Shown here: one piece after another, positions 54,806-63,527 of the stretch
Layout of the letters: each line of letters begins with the position of its first letter
Position numbering within the stretch: the stretch's first letter is position 1
Origin: Pseudomonas sp. MYb185
GTDB taxonomy: Bacteria; Pseudomonadota; Gammaproteobacteria; Pseudomonadales; Pseudomonadaceae
DNA: 64,000 bases
Direction of reading: 5' to 3'
Assembly: GCF_002979975.1 (NCBI RefSeq)
Contig: NZ_PCQD01000009.1
Location: 1 to 64,000 of the forward strand
Notes under the pieces: model-generated
What the model saw: the letters and a program-made list of their open reading frames with translations, nothing else
Database searches by the model: none
Told to the model about the DNA's origin: nothing
Position numbers and translations under genes: made by a program

Positions 54806-54838
54806 TTCCCCCTCTCCCCCGCAAGGGGAGAGGGGGAA
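54806..54838. terminator. Long hairpin between convergent genes
   Basis: TTCCCCCTCTCCCC and GGGGAGAGGGGGAA form a perfect 14-bp stem with the loop CGCAA. It lies eight bases after the ssuF stop and 12 bases before the end of the convergent gene. There is no U-tract on either strand, so it may act as a bidirectional barrier or be a dispersed palindrome. Confidence 0.55.
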
Positions 54839-54850
54839 CCACAGACCACC

Positions 54851-56038
54851 TCAGAACCTGAACACCGCCGCCGCCCCGGATTCACCCGGCAACAGTCCCG
54901 AAGGCACCACTACCACCTCGGCGCCATTCTGCACCGCCTTGGGAATCAACTGGTCGAGTACATCGGCGCCTGTCCCTGCCGCCTTGTCATCGCCATCGGT
55001 TTCATACAGATCGACCGCACCACTTTGCTGGTTGACCACCCCGGGCAGGTTGCGCCCCGACTCGACCAGCAGTACCGAAACCCGCCCCGCGTACACTGCC
55101 TCGCCGATCTGCGCGACGTTCTCGCATGCCAGTTGCTTGCCCTGGGCGGTGCCATAGCGCTCCAGCACCTTATCCAGCCAGGCGTTGTAGCGTTTGCTCA
55201 TGATCTCGCCGCAATGCTGACGCAGCGCGGCGGCATCAATCAGCGACGGGTCCATCGCCACGCCTTCATCCAGCAGTTGAGCATTGTGGCTGATGGCACG
55301 GAAGGCCGCCTGGTTGCGCGGCAACGCGGCCAGGATCAGGGGCAGTCCCGAGCGGCGCGAGTGGTGCTCGGCAATGGCCTTGTCGATGGCGCGGAAGTAG
55401 CGCTCGCGGTCGATATCGATTTCATCCTGTTTGCCGCCACCACCGGACTCATGCATGGTCATGCCGCCGGTCTTTTCCGCAGCCCGGCTGAAGCCATCAG
55501 GATGCCCGGACTGGTTCTTCTCGGTCAGTTCCGAGCCCAGCGCCTGCTCCAGGCTGCGCGGCACGGCCGGATGCAGTTCGACTTCATGCAGCACATCCTG
55601 GTCCCCCTCGCACAGGCGCACCGCATCGCGGGTCACGCAGAGCACCTGGAAGGCCCCCGCAGACTGGCTGATACGCAGCAATGGCTTGAGATAGGGCTGC
55701 CGGTCCACCCGAACCTGTTCCGCCACGGGCTGGTGCAGGGAGAACACCTGGAACAGATTGTCGCTGCCCACGATCGCCAGACCGCTGCGCGGGCTGTTCC
55801 ACAACCGGTCGTCGCCCAGCAGGGCCTCGAAGGGTTCGAGCAGGTCGTGCGGCGCTGCGGCGCCGGAAGCGAGATCCAGTTGCTCACGCAGTTGACGCAA
55901 CAGATTGCGGTAGCGGATCGGGTTCTGTTCGCGTCCGGGGAAAGTGCGCTCCATGGGCATGTAAAGCGAGAGGAAGGTGTGGTGGCCTTGCTGTTTCAGC
56001 AGTTCCGACAATGCCGATTGCGTGATGTGTTCGTACAT
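54851..56038 (-). CDS. baeRF-type (bacterial eRF1-like) protein
   Basis: 395 residues. The C-terminal part has the L7Ae-like domain of eRF1/Pelota-type proteins (GRVSVLLVESGRNLPG, then PKAVQNGAEVVVVPSGLLP and GAAAVFRF), and the middle part has the RERYFRAIDKAIAEHH helix and PLILAALPRNQAAFRAIS of bacterial archaeo-eukaryotic release-factor relatives (baeRF). A GG-rich loop (HESGGGGKQDE) lies near residue 206. These proteins are proposed to act on stalled ribosomes, but experimental evidence is scarce. ATG 56038 is chosen over 56053. Confidence 0.75.
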   Translation of the reverse strand: MYEHITQSALSELLKQQGHHTFLSLYMPMERTFPGREQNPIRYRNLLRQLREQLDLASGAAAPHDLLEPFEALLGDDRLWNSPRSGLAIVGSDNLFQVFSLHQPVAEQVRVDRQPYLKPLLRISQSAGAFQVLCVTRDAVRLCEGDQDVLHEVELHPAVPRSLEQALGSELTEKNQSGHPDGFSRAAEKTGGMTMHESGGGGKQDEIDIDRERYFRAIDKAIAEHHSRRSGLPLILAALPRNQAAFRAISHNAQLLDEGVAMDPSLIDAAALRQHCGEIMSKRYNAWLDKVLERYGTAQGKQLACENVAQIGEAVYAGRVSVLLVESGRNLPGVVNQQSGAVDLYETDGDDKAAGTGADVLDQLIPKAVQNGAEVVVVPSGLLPGESGAAAVFRF

Positions 56039-56290
56039 GGCAGTACCTCGCATCGTGGTTGGACATGCCGTTCCGCCAGGCGGAACGGGGGCTATGGCGT
56101 CCCATACCTGTTACGACGAGCATAAGCGCGAGGGAGTTCAGACAGAACGATGCCGGGACGCGCCAAGGCACCCGCGCTGCCGCCCGTCTTCCGGGATATG
56201 GATCCGTTACGCGTTCGTGGCCCGGTTCGGGCTTGGCGCGACGCTCTGGAGTGCTACCATGGGGGCATTCTCCGCAACCCAGCCTATATC

Positions 56291-57211
56291 ATGAAACGAG
56301 ATCACGACTGGCAGCTCGACGGCATCGTCAAACAGCTGCACGAGGCCCGCTCCGAATGGCGCTCAGCACAAGGACGCACCCATGAACCCGGGGACCGGGA
56401 GCTTCCCTCACGTACCGTAATGAAGGGAATCATCGAGGCACTGGCCGGGGCGCTGTTTCCCATGCGCCTGGGGCCAGCCGACCTGCGCAAGGCCAATGAG
56501 GACTTCTACGTCGGCCACACCCTGGACCTGGCGCTCAACGCGCTATTGCAGCAGGCGGTACTGGAACTGCGTCATGCCAACCGCAAGCAGCCGGTACAGC
56601 ATGAGGAGCTCGTGCAGCAGGCCAGGGATACGGTCAGGCGCTTTGCCGCCGCCCTGCCCTGCCTGCGCCGGCTGCTCGATACGGATGTGATGGCCGCCTA
56701 TCACGGTGACCCGGCGGCCAAGTCGGTGGATGAGGTGCTGCTGTGCTATCCAGGGGTCATGGCGGTGATCCATCACCGTCTGGCTCATCTGCTGTATCGC
56801 GAGGGGCTGACCCTGCTGGCCCGGATCATCAGTGAGCTGGCCCATTCCGATACGGGAATCGATATCCATCCCGGCGCGCAGATCGGCCCGAGCTTCTTCA
56901 TCGACCATGGTACCGGTGTGGTGATCGGGGAGACTGCGGTCATCGGCGAGCGGGTGCGCATCTACCAAGCGGTCACCCTGGGCGCCAAGCGCTTCGAGTC
57001 GGATGACCAGGGCAAGCTGCTCAAGGGGCAGCCACGTCACCCGATCGTCGAGGATGACGTGGTCATCTATGCCGGTGCCACCATCCTCGGACGCATCACC
57101 ATCGGTGCCGGCTCCATCATCGGCGGCAATGTGTGGGTGACTCGCAGCCTGCCGCCGGGCAGCAACGTGTCCCAGGCCAGCCTGAAGAACCAGTCGGCGA
57201 GCACGCAATAG
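56291..57211 (+). CDS. epsC: Serine O-acetyltransferase (EpsC type)
   Basis: 306 residues. The N-terminal helical half ends in DEVLLCYPGVMAVIHHRLAH, followed by the left-handed beta-helix hexapeptide repeats: GIDIHPGAQIGPSFFIDHGTG, GVVIGETAVIGERVRIYQAV, and VVIYAGATILGRITIGAG. The catalytic His and Asp (HPGAQIG, IDHGTG) are present. It forms O-acetylserine, the acceptor for sulfide in cysteine synthesis, and links the sulfite released by SsuD to assimilation. ATG 56291 fits the known N-terminus; an in-frame ATG at 56150 would add 47 residues of unlikely composition. Confidence 0.9.
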   Translation: MKRDHDWQLDGIVKQLHEARSEWRSAQGRTHEPGDRELPSRTVMKGIIEALAGALFPMRLGPADLRKANEDFYVGHTLDLALNALLQQAVLELRHANRKQPVQHEELVQQARDTVRRFAAALPCLRRLLDTDVMAAYHGDPAAKSVDEVLLCYPGVMAVIHHRLAHLLYREGLTLLARIISELAHSDTGIDIHPGAQIGPSFFIDHGTGVVIGETAVIGERVRIYQAVTLGAKRFESDDQGKLLKGQPRHPIVEDDVVIYAGATILGRITIGAGSIIGGNVWVTRSLPPGSNVSQASLKNQSASTQ

Positions 57212-57217
57212 AGACCC

Positions 57218-57997
57218 TCAGCCGGGCAGATTGCCCTGCTGTACGGTCTCGCCGCCCTGCCACAGGCGCCACTCGCCCGGCTGGTAGGCATGCCATTGCT
57301 CATTGCTGGTCAGCGGTTCGGTAGCGATCACGGTCACCACGTCATTCGGCGTGGTGTGTTCCTGAAAGTCCACCACCAACTCCACATCGCTCAGTTGTGC
57401 TGGCCCGAAGGGCGCACGCCGGGTGATCCAGGCCAGTTTGCTGGTGCACAGGGTGAACAGCCATTCGCCGTTGCTCAGCAGCAGGTTGCACACGCCACGG
57501 GCCGCGTAGTCCGCGCAGGCCTGGGTCAGGCAGTCGAGGATCTCGGCCTGGCTCGGCTGCTGCACGAAGCGGGCACGCAGGCGGTTCAGCAGATCGCAGA
57601 ATATCGCTTCGCTGTCGGTGTTACCCACGGGTTGAAACGGTCCGTCCCCGGCGGCGAAATCACTGATCTGACCGTTATGGGCGAAGGTCCAGTACTGCCC
57701 CCACAGTTCACGGGTAAACGGATGGGTATTGGCCAGGCTGACCCGGCCGACATTGGCCTGGCGGATATGGCAGATCACATTTTCCGACTTGATCGGGTAA
57801 CTCTCGATCAATTGTGCAACGGCCGAGCTGTGACAGGGCGCCGGGTCATGGAAACAGCGCACGCCACGCCCCTCGTAGAAGGCCACACCCCAGCCATCGC
57901 AATGCGGCCCGGTTCGACCACCGCGCTGCATCAGCCCGGAAAAGCTGAAGCAGATATCCGTTGGTACGTTGGCACTCATGCCCATCAATTCACACAT
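57218..57997 (-). CDS. Class II glutamine amidotransferase (YafJ type)
   Basis: 259 residues. Cys2 (MCELMGM) would be the N-terminal nucleophile after Met removal. It is followed by GLMQRGGRTGPHCDGWGVAFYEG, IRQANVGRVSLANTHPF and FAHNGQISDF, the Ntn-hydrolase glutaminase signature. This is the YafJ-like group with unknown acceptor. The start is fixed by the nucleophile at ATG 57997, with GGGGAAATC before it; the longer frame to 58120 would abolish the N-terminal cysteine. It ends seven bases from epsC, convergent. Confidence 0.9.
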   Translation of the reverse strand: MCELMGMSANVPTDICFSFSGLMQRGGRTGPHCDGWGVAFYEGRGVRCFHDPAPCHSSAVAQLIESYPIKSENVICHIRQANVGRVSLANTHPFTRELWGQYWTFAHNGQISDFAAGDGPFQPVGNTDSEAIFCDLLNRLRARFVQQPSQAEILDCLTQACADYAARGVCNLLLSNGEWLFTLCTSKLAWITRRAPFGPAQLSDVELVVDFQEHTTPNDVVTVIATEPLTSNEQWHAYQPGEWRLWQGGETVQQGNLPG

Positions 57998-58176
57998 CGA
58001 TTTCCCCTTGCTGGCCCTATCGGTGTGGCAATCCGCTAGAATTGCACGCACCAGGGACATGGTACTGCAAACACGGTCAATCGACCTCACTCGCAGACCT
58101 GAAGACAAACTCATCGCCATCCAGCGATTGGCTCAGAGGCTGGTATCGCACTGGCAGTTGGGCCACCATTGTCACC

Positions 58177-59289
58177 ATGAAAACAGCCACCTTTTGCACT
58201 CCTCTCCAGGCTTGGCAGCGGGCCCTGGACCGGGGTTTCATCCCCGATGCAGCTCAATACACAGCGGTACAGACGCTTGAAGCTCTGCACCAGACCCTGC
58301 ATGACCCGTTCAGCGGCACAGAACCGGTCGGCGTTTACCTCTGGGGCCCGGTGGGTCGGGGCAAGACCTGGCTGATGGACAGTTTCCACAACAGCCTGCA
58401 AGTCCCGAGCCGACGCCAGCACTTCCACCATTTCATGCAGTGGGTGCATCGCCGCCTGTTCGAGCTGACCGGCAGCGCCGATCCTCTTGCCATCATCGCC
58501 CGGGAGCTGGCGGCCGAGGTGCGGGTATTGTGCTTTGACGAGCTGTTCATCAATGATATCGGCGACGCCAGCATCCTCGGTCGGCTATTCCTGACCATGT
58601 TCGCCGAGGGCATGATACTGGTCGCCACCTCCAACCAACCCCCGCAGCAGCTGTATGAACACGGCCACAACCGCGAACGCCTGCTGCCGGCGCTGGCCGC
58701 GATCGAGCAGCACATGCAGGTGTTCAACGTGGATGGCGGCCAGGATCACCGCTTGCATCCGGGGCATCGGCACCAGCGCTATTGGGTGCAGGACACCGAG
58801 GCCCTGGCCGGCGTGTTCGACCGAGTCTGCGAAGGCCATGCGGTCACCAGCGAACCGCTGCAGCTCAACCACCAACTGCTGCGACCGATCCGGCATTGCC
58901 CCCGCGCCATCTGGTTCAGTTTCACCGAACTGTGCGAACGCCCACTGGCCGCCAGTGACTTCATGGCGCTGTGTGACAGCTATCCCGCCATTCTGCTCGG
59001 TGACGTGCCGGCACTGAGCAGTGCCCAGCGCGAGGCCAGGATCGCCCGTGGCACCGAGGACGCGGTGGAACAGGTCGCCGCCGGCGACCGCGTGCTGCCG
59101 CCGTTATCCAGGCAGGATGACAGCGTGCGGCGGCTGATCGCGCTGGTGGATGAATGCTATGACCGGCGGGTGCCGCTGTATATCGAAGCAGCTGTGCCGC
59201 TGACCGAGCTGTACACCGAAGGCGCCCTGCTCTTCCCCTTCCGCCGCACCCTCAGCCGGTTACAGGAGATGCAGCTGGAGCGCTTTTGA
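58177..59289 (+). CDS. zapE: Cell division ATPase ZapE (AFG1-like)
   Basis: 370 residues. Walker A is GPVGRGKTW (near residue 60), Walker B is VLCFDELFIND, and TSNQPPQQLYEHGHNRERLLPAL is the conserved AFG1/ZapE segment. ZapE is an FtsZ-associated ATPase needed for division at high temperature or low oxygen. ATG 58177 gives the usual N-terminus; the frame extends upstream to 57961 without a ribosome-binding site. The stop codon is directly joined to a GCGCTACGCC half-palindrome. Confidence 0.9.
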   Translation: MKTATFCTPLQAWQRALDRGFIPDAAQYTAVQTLEALHQTLHDPFSGTEPVGVYLWGPVGRGKTWLMDSFHNSLQVPSRRQHFHHFMQWVHRRLFELTGSADPLAIIARELAAEVRVLCFDELFINDIGDASILGRLFLTMFAEGMILVATSNQPPQQLYEHGHNRERLLPALAAIEQHMQVFNVDGGQDHRLHPGHRHQRYWVQDTEALAGVFDRVCEGHAVTSEPLQLNHQLLRPIRHCPRAIWFSFTELCERPLAASDFMALCDSYPAILLGDVPALSSAQREARIARGTEDAVEQVAAGDRVLPPLSRQDDSVRRLIALVDECYDRRVPLYIEAAVPLTELYTEGALLFPFRRTLSRLQEMQLERF

Positions 59290-59345
59290 GCGCAGGCGCG
59301 CTACGCCCCAACGCCATCCCGGGTTGGCGAGCCCCTGCTCGCCGA
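59288..59345. repeat. REP-like palindromes after zapE
   Basis: GAGCGCAGGCGCGCTACGCC (59288-59307) is a truncated member of the GCGTAGCGC family whose left arm merges with the zapE stop. It is followed by GGGTTGGCGAG / CTCGCCGAC (59320-59345), a variant of the GTCGTCGAG dyad. The same pairing of both palindrome types is seen in the 139-bp unit. Confidence 0.7.
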
Positions 59346-59404
59346 CTGCGTACCGGCTGGCCACTCCGTACAAGCGTGGCGTAGACGCACCACAATTCCA
59401 TCAC

Positions 59405-60244
59405 TCAATCAAAATCGCTGGCCGAATGCCGCTCCGGTACCTGCTCGTCCAGCTCGCCCCAGGTGCGGTTGACCTTGCGGCCGCGCTGCACTGCCGGACG
59501 CTGCCCGATCTCTTCTGCCCAGCGTAGTACATGGGTATAGGTATGGGCTTCGAGGAATTCCGCCGCTTCATACACCTGGTTGGTCGCTACTCCGCCGTAC
59601 CAGGGCCAGATAGCCATATCGGCAATACTGTACTGCTCACCCGCCACATAGCGATGCCTGGCCAACTGCCGATCGAGCACATCGAGCTGGCGCTTGACCT
59701 CCATGGTGTAGCGGTTGATCGGGTACTCGAACTTCTCCGGTGCGTAGGCATAGAAATGACCGAAGCCGCCGCCGAGCAGAGGTCCGCTCCCCACCTGCCA
59801 GAACAGCCAATTCAGGCATTCGGTGCGCCCGGCCATGTCCTGGGGAATGAATTGACCGAACTTCTCCGCCAGGTACAGCAGGATGGAGCCGGACTCGAAC
59901 AGCCGCAGCGGCGGGTTGACGCTGGTATCCAGCATGGCCGGGATCTTCGAGTTGGGGTTGACCTCGACAAAGCCGCTACCGAACTGATCACCCTCGTTGA
60001 TACGGATCAGCCAGGCATCGTACTCGGCCTCGCTGATGCCCAGCTCCAGCAGTTCCTCGAGCATGATGGTGACCTTGACGCCGTTGGGCGTGGCCAGCGA
60101 ATACAGTTGCAGCGGCTGCTTGCCGCGCGGCAGCTCACGGTCGTGGGTCGGGCCGGCAATCGGGCGGTTGATGCTGGCGAACTGGCCGCCATTTTCCTTA
60201 TCCCAGGTCCAGACCCGGGGTGGGGTGTAAGTGTGCTTGGTCAT
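59405..60244 (-). CDS. yghU: Glutathione S-transferase, YghU type
   Basis: 279 residues. RVWTWDKENGGQFASINRPIAG and LPRGKQPLQLYSLATPNGVKVTIMLEE at the N-terminus, NPNSKIPAML, and GGFGHFYAYAPEKFEYPINRY are characteristic of YghU/YfcG-like disulfide-bond oxidoreductases. They act on glutathione disulfides or organic hydroperoxides. ATG 60244 has GGAGG five bases upstream; an adjacent ATG at 60247 is too close. Confidence 0.9.
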   Translation of the reverse strand: MTKHTYTPPRVWTWDKENGGQFASINRPIAGPTHDRELPRGKQPLQLYSLATPNGVKVTIMLEELLELGISEAEYDAWLIRINEGDQFGSGFVEVNPNSKIPAMLDTSVNPPLRLFESGSILLYLAEKFGQFIPQDMAGRTECLNWLFWQVGSGPLLGGGFGHFYAYAPEKFEYPINRYTMEVKRQLDVLDRQLARHRYVAGEQYSIADMAIWPWYGGVATNQVYEAAEFLEAHTYTHVLRWAEEIGQRPAVQRGRKVNRTWGELDEQVPERHSASDFD

Positions 60245-60420
60245 CATATCCTCCCATGGTGGTTCCAACTGCAGACTGCCAGTCGGAGACAGCGATAGGA
60301 AGGGATACTACCGTCTGCCCGATGGTCGTTACCAGCCCAGCACTGCCGTTGCTCTGGTGTCCAACCACAGGCATGGGCGGTAACCGGGGGCCGGAGCGAT
60401 TGGCTGGTATTCATGCAAGC

Positions 60421-61362
60421 TTATCGATAGGCCTGACTGAATGAGGTATCGACAATCTCGCCGACTTCGAACTTCTCGGGCAAGGCCCCGGTTTCCAGCA
60501 GGAAGTCCGCGGTTTCCTGATAGTCCCTGGCGGCCTGTTCATCGATAGCCTCGACGGTCATGCCGGCCTGGCCGATCCAGTGGCGTGACACCGCCTGATC
60601 CAGATTCGCGCGCTTGGCCCAGAGATCGGCATACTCGTCCTTGTTGGCCTCGACCCAGGCCCGCGCCTGTTTCAGGCGGCCAAGGAAGTCGGCAATGGCC
60701 TCACGCTTGGGTTCGATGGAGTTGGCGTTCGCCGCAATGCTGGACAAGCCGGGCATCAGCCCCTCGGCGGTAATGATCGGCCGGGCGCCGGAAAACACGA
60801 TCTGCTGGGAGATGTAGGGTTCCCAGACCGGGAAGGCATCGATACTGCCGGTCGGCAACGCGGCGGCGGCATCGATCGGCATCAGCTTGATGAAATCCAC
60901 ATGATCCTGCGGCAGCCCGGCCTGCTCCAGTGCGCGCAGGGTCAGCTGCTGGCTCCAGGCGCCGGGCCAGTAGGCCACTTTCTTGCCCTTGAGGTCATGG
61001 ATATTCCGGGCTGGGGAATCCTTGGGCACCAGCAGCGCGATGGTCTGCAGATTCTGCCGGGAAACACCGATCAGCTTGACCGGCGCGCCCTTGGCGGCCA
61101 GGAACAGAAAACCGGAATCACCGAGAAACCCCAGATCCAGCGCGCCCGCATCCAGGCCTTCGGCTACCGGCGCGGCGGACTGGAAGTGTTTCCACTCGAC
61201 CTTGTACGGCGCGCCCTCCAGCACGCCGGAGGCTTCCACCGATGCCCGCACGTTATAGTAGTTCTGGTCACCGATTCTCAATACCTGATCGGCGCCATGA
61301 ACCAGTGGCGCCGCCAGCAGCAGGCCGGCCACGGCGGTACGCAACAGTTTGAATGCTTTCAT
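60421..61362 (-). CDS. SsuA/TauA-like ABC transporter binding protein (orphan 2)
   Basis: 313 residues with a signal peptide (cleavage after VHG/A, about residue 23), LRIGDQNYYNVRASVEASGVL, then VAEGLDAGALDLGFLGDSG and AKGAPVKLIGVS. It belongs to the sulfonate/nitrate/taurine binding-protein family (SsuA_fam). It lies nine bases downstream of an LLM monooxygenase gene in the same direction, a pairing typical of desulfonation systems. No permease or ATPase is present on this side of the window. Confidence 0.85.
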   Translation of the reverse strand: MKAFKLLRTAVAGLLLAAPLVHGADQVLRIGDQNYYNVRASVEASGVLEGAPYKVEWKHFQSAAPVAEGLDAGALDLGFLGDSGFLFLAAKGAPVKLIGVSRQNLQTIALLVPKDSPARNIHDLKGKKVAYWPGAWSQQLTLRALEQAGLPQDHVDFIKLMPIDAAAALPTGSIDAFPVWEPYISQQIVFSGARPIITAEGLMPGLSSIAANANSIEPKREAIADFLGRLKQARAWVEANKDEYADLWAKRANLDQAVSRHWIGQAGMTVEAIDEQAARDYQETADFLLETGALPEKFEVGEIVDTSFSQAYR

Positions 61363-61371
61363 CTCGACTCC

Positions 61372-62457
61372 TCAATAAGCCAGCCGTTCGAACAGGCTGG
61401 TGGTACGTTCACGAATGGCCGGAATCAGCTCCTTGCCGTACAGCACGGCATCGTTGAGCGGATCGAAGCCACGAATCAGAAAGGTGGAAATACCCAGTTT
61501 GTAGTATTCGCCCAGGGCATCGGCCACCTGCTCGGGCGTGCCGACCAGCGCGGTGGAGTTCCACCTGGCGCCGGTGAGCTTCGCCACCCCGGTCCATAGC
61601 CGCTGGTCGAGCACGTCGCCCTTGGCCGCCGCGGCCAGCAGACGCTGCGAGCCGACGTTTTCCGGCTGGTGATCGGCCAGCGGCAGGCCCAGGCGGATAC
61701 GGTTCTCGCGCACCTGCTCGAGCACCTCGGCGGCGCGTTTCCAGGCGGCCTCTTCGGTGTCGGCGACAATCGGCCGGAAGGACACCGAGAAACGCGGGCT
61801 ACGCCCCTGCGCCTCGGCAACGCTGCGCACCTTGGCAACATGCTCGGCCACCGCCGCCAAGGGTTCGCCCCAGAGCATGTAGGTGTCGGCATGCCGCGAT
61901 GCCACCTCGATCGCCGCGGCGGAGGAGCCGCTGAAGTAGATCGGAATATGCGGACGCTGCACGGTGCGCACCGCTGGCGAGGCGCCCTGGAAGCGATAGA
62001 AACGCCCACTGAAGTCCACCGGCTGTTCGGCGGTCCAGATCGCTTTCAGCGCCTGCAGATATTCATCGGTGCGGGCATAGCGCTGGTCATGATCGAGGTA
62101 GTCGCCATCGCGTTGCAGATCCTCATCGCTGCCACCGCTGACCACGTTGAGCGCCAGCCGTCCACCACTGAACTGGTCGAGGGTCGCCAGTTGCCGGGCC
62201 GCCAGCGGCGGCGCAATGACGCCCGGGCGGTAAGCCAGAAGAATGCCCAGCTTCCTGGTGGCGGCCACGGCGAACGAACTGACCACCGCCCCCTCCGGCC
62301 CGTTGGAGAAATAGCCGACCAGCACCCGGTCGAATCCCGCCGCCTCGTGGGCGCGGGCAAAACCCTTGACGAAGGCGGGATCGACCGCCTCGCCCAGAGG
62401 CTGGTCGACCTCGGAGCTGGGTGAGGCGGTGATCATGCCGAGAATTTCAACACTCAT
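61372..62457 (-). CDS. LLM-class FMN-dependent monooxygenase (SsuD-like)
   Basis: 361 residues of the bacterial luciferase-like fold: ARAHEAAGFDRVLVGYFSNG, RKLGILLAYRPGVIAPPLAARQLATLDQFSGGRL, HIPIYFSGSSAAAIEVASRHADTYMLWGEPL and ALVGTPEQVADAL. The closest family is the alkanesulfonate monooxygenase group, but it is only distantly similar to the SsuD at 51804. It probably uses FMNH2 from a partner such as SsuE. The substrate is unknown. Confidence 0.88.
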   Translation of the reverse strand: MSVEILGMITASPSSEVDQPLGEAVDPAFVKGFARAHEAAGFDRVLVGYFSNGPEGAVVSSFAVAATRKLGILLAYRPGVIAPPLAARQLATLDQFSGGRLALNVVSGGSDEDLQRDGDYLDHDQRYARTDEYLQALKAIWTAEQPVDFSGRFYRFQGASPAVRTVQRPHIPIYFSGSSAAAIEVASRHADTYMLWGEPLAAVAEHVAKVRSVAEAQGRSPRFSVSFRPIVADTEEAAWKRAAEVLEQVRENRIRLGLPLADHQPENVGSQRLLAAAAKGDVLDQRLWTGVAKLTGARWNSTALVGTPEQVADALGEYYKLGISTFLIRGFDPLNDAVLYGKELIPAIRERTTSLFERLAY

Positions 62458-62503
62458 GTTCTGAGCTCCCCTTGCGATGTCGATCCACAGTGTCTGCCAG
62501 CCA

Positions 62504-63499
62504 TCATTCGATCTTCACGCCCGCCTCGGCGATCACCCCGGCCCAGCGCTGGTAATCCGCCTGGATGATGTTGGCGAACTCCTCGGGCGTGGTGTTTTCC
62601 ACGCTGATGCCGTTCTCGGCAAAACGCTCGGCGGTCAACGGCGAGGCGGCGATGATGGCGATTTCCCGGCTCAGCCGTTCAATCACCGGCGCCGGCGTAG
62701 CTGCCGGTGCGACGATGCCGAACCAGCCGGAAACGACGAACCCCTCCAGCCCCGCCTCCGCGGCGGTGGGCACTTCCGGCAGCAGTGGCGAACGTTCGGC
62801 AGAGCTCAGCGCCAGCCCCCTGACCTTGCCGGCACGGATCTGCGGCGCGAGTATGGTCAGGGTATCCACCGCCACGTCCACCTGCCCGCCCAGCAGCCCG
62901 GTGATCGCCGGCGCGCTGCCGGCATAGGGAATGTGCAACAGATCAGTGCCACTCAGGTTCTTGAACAGCTCACCCGACAGGTGGCAAAGGGTGCCGTTGC
63001 CGCAGGAGGAATAGGTGATATCCCCGGGCCGGGCCTTGGCCGCGGCGATCAGCTCCTGCAGGCTGTCCACTTTCAGGTTGTCGTTCACCGCGATCACGTT
63101 GGGAATCGACGCCAGCACGCCAACCGGCGCGAAGTCCTTGAGCGGATCGAAGCGCAGGTTGGTCGCCAGGTGCGGCAGGATGGTCAGTTGCCCGGCGGTC
63201 GCCAGGGACAGCGTGTAGCCATCCGCGCTGGCCTTGGCCGCCGCCTCGGCGGCTATCGCGGTGCCGGCGCCGGGTTTGTTGTCGACCACCACCGGCTGGC
63301 CCAGAGCGGCAGACAACTGCTCGGCATAGTAGCGGCCAACGGTATCGGCGCCGCCTCCGGGTGGGAACGGCACGATAAGGGTGATCGGCTTGGTCGGCCA
63401 GTCGGCGGCCTGGACGCTGGCGGCACTGGCGAACAGCGCCACGCTGCCCAGCGCCAGGGCACGGCCCAGGGCGCCCAGGGAGAAACGGATCTTGCTCAT
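62504..63499 (-). CDS. Bug/TctC-family tripartite tricarboxylate transporter binding protein
   Basis: 331 residues with a signal peptide (cleavage after VQA, about residue 30). The mature part has ADWPTKPITLIVPFPPGGGADTVGR, VVVDNKPGAGTAIAAEA, DITYSSCGNGTLCHLSGELF and LLHIPYAGSAPAITGLLGG, all hallmarks of Bug/TctC proteins that bind carboxylates, nicotinate, aromatic acids or other anions in the periplasm. ATG 63499 is the family start. It is preceded by a homologous gene at 63528 and lies downstream of no TctA/TctB gene in this window. Confidence 0.9.
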   Translation of the reverse strand: MSKIRFSLGALGRALALGSVALFASAASVQAADWPTKPITLIVPFPPGGGADTVGRYYAEQLSAALGQPVVVDNKPGAGTAIAAEAAAKASADGYTLSLATAGQLTILPHLATNLRFDPLKDFAPVGVLASIPNVIAVNDNLKVDSLQELIAAAKARPGDITYSSCGNGTLCHLSGELFKNLSGTDLLHIPYAGSAPAITGLLGGQVDVAVDTLTILAPQIRAGKVRGLALSSAERSPLLPEVPTAAEAGLEGFVVSGWFGIVAPAATPAPVIERLSREIAIIAASPLTAERFAENGISVENTTPEEFANIIQADYQRWAGVIAEAGVKIE

Positions 63500-63527
63500 G
63501 ATCGATGTCCTCACGCCTTGCGGCGTC

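Noticed and set aside
56150-56290. An upstream ATG that would extend EpsC by 47 residues
   Set aside because: The added peptide is Pro/Arg-rich, absent from the family N-terminus as I know it, and overlaps the likely promoter region.
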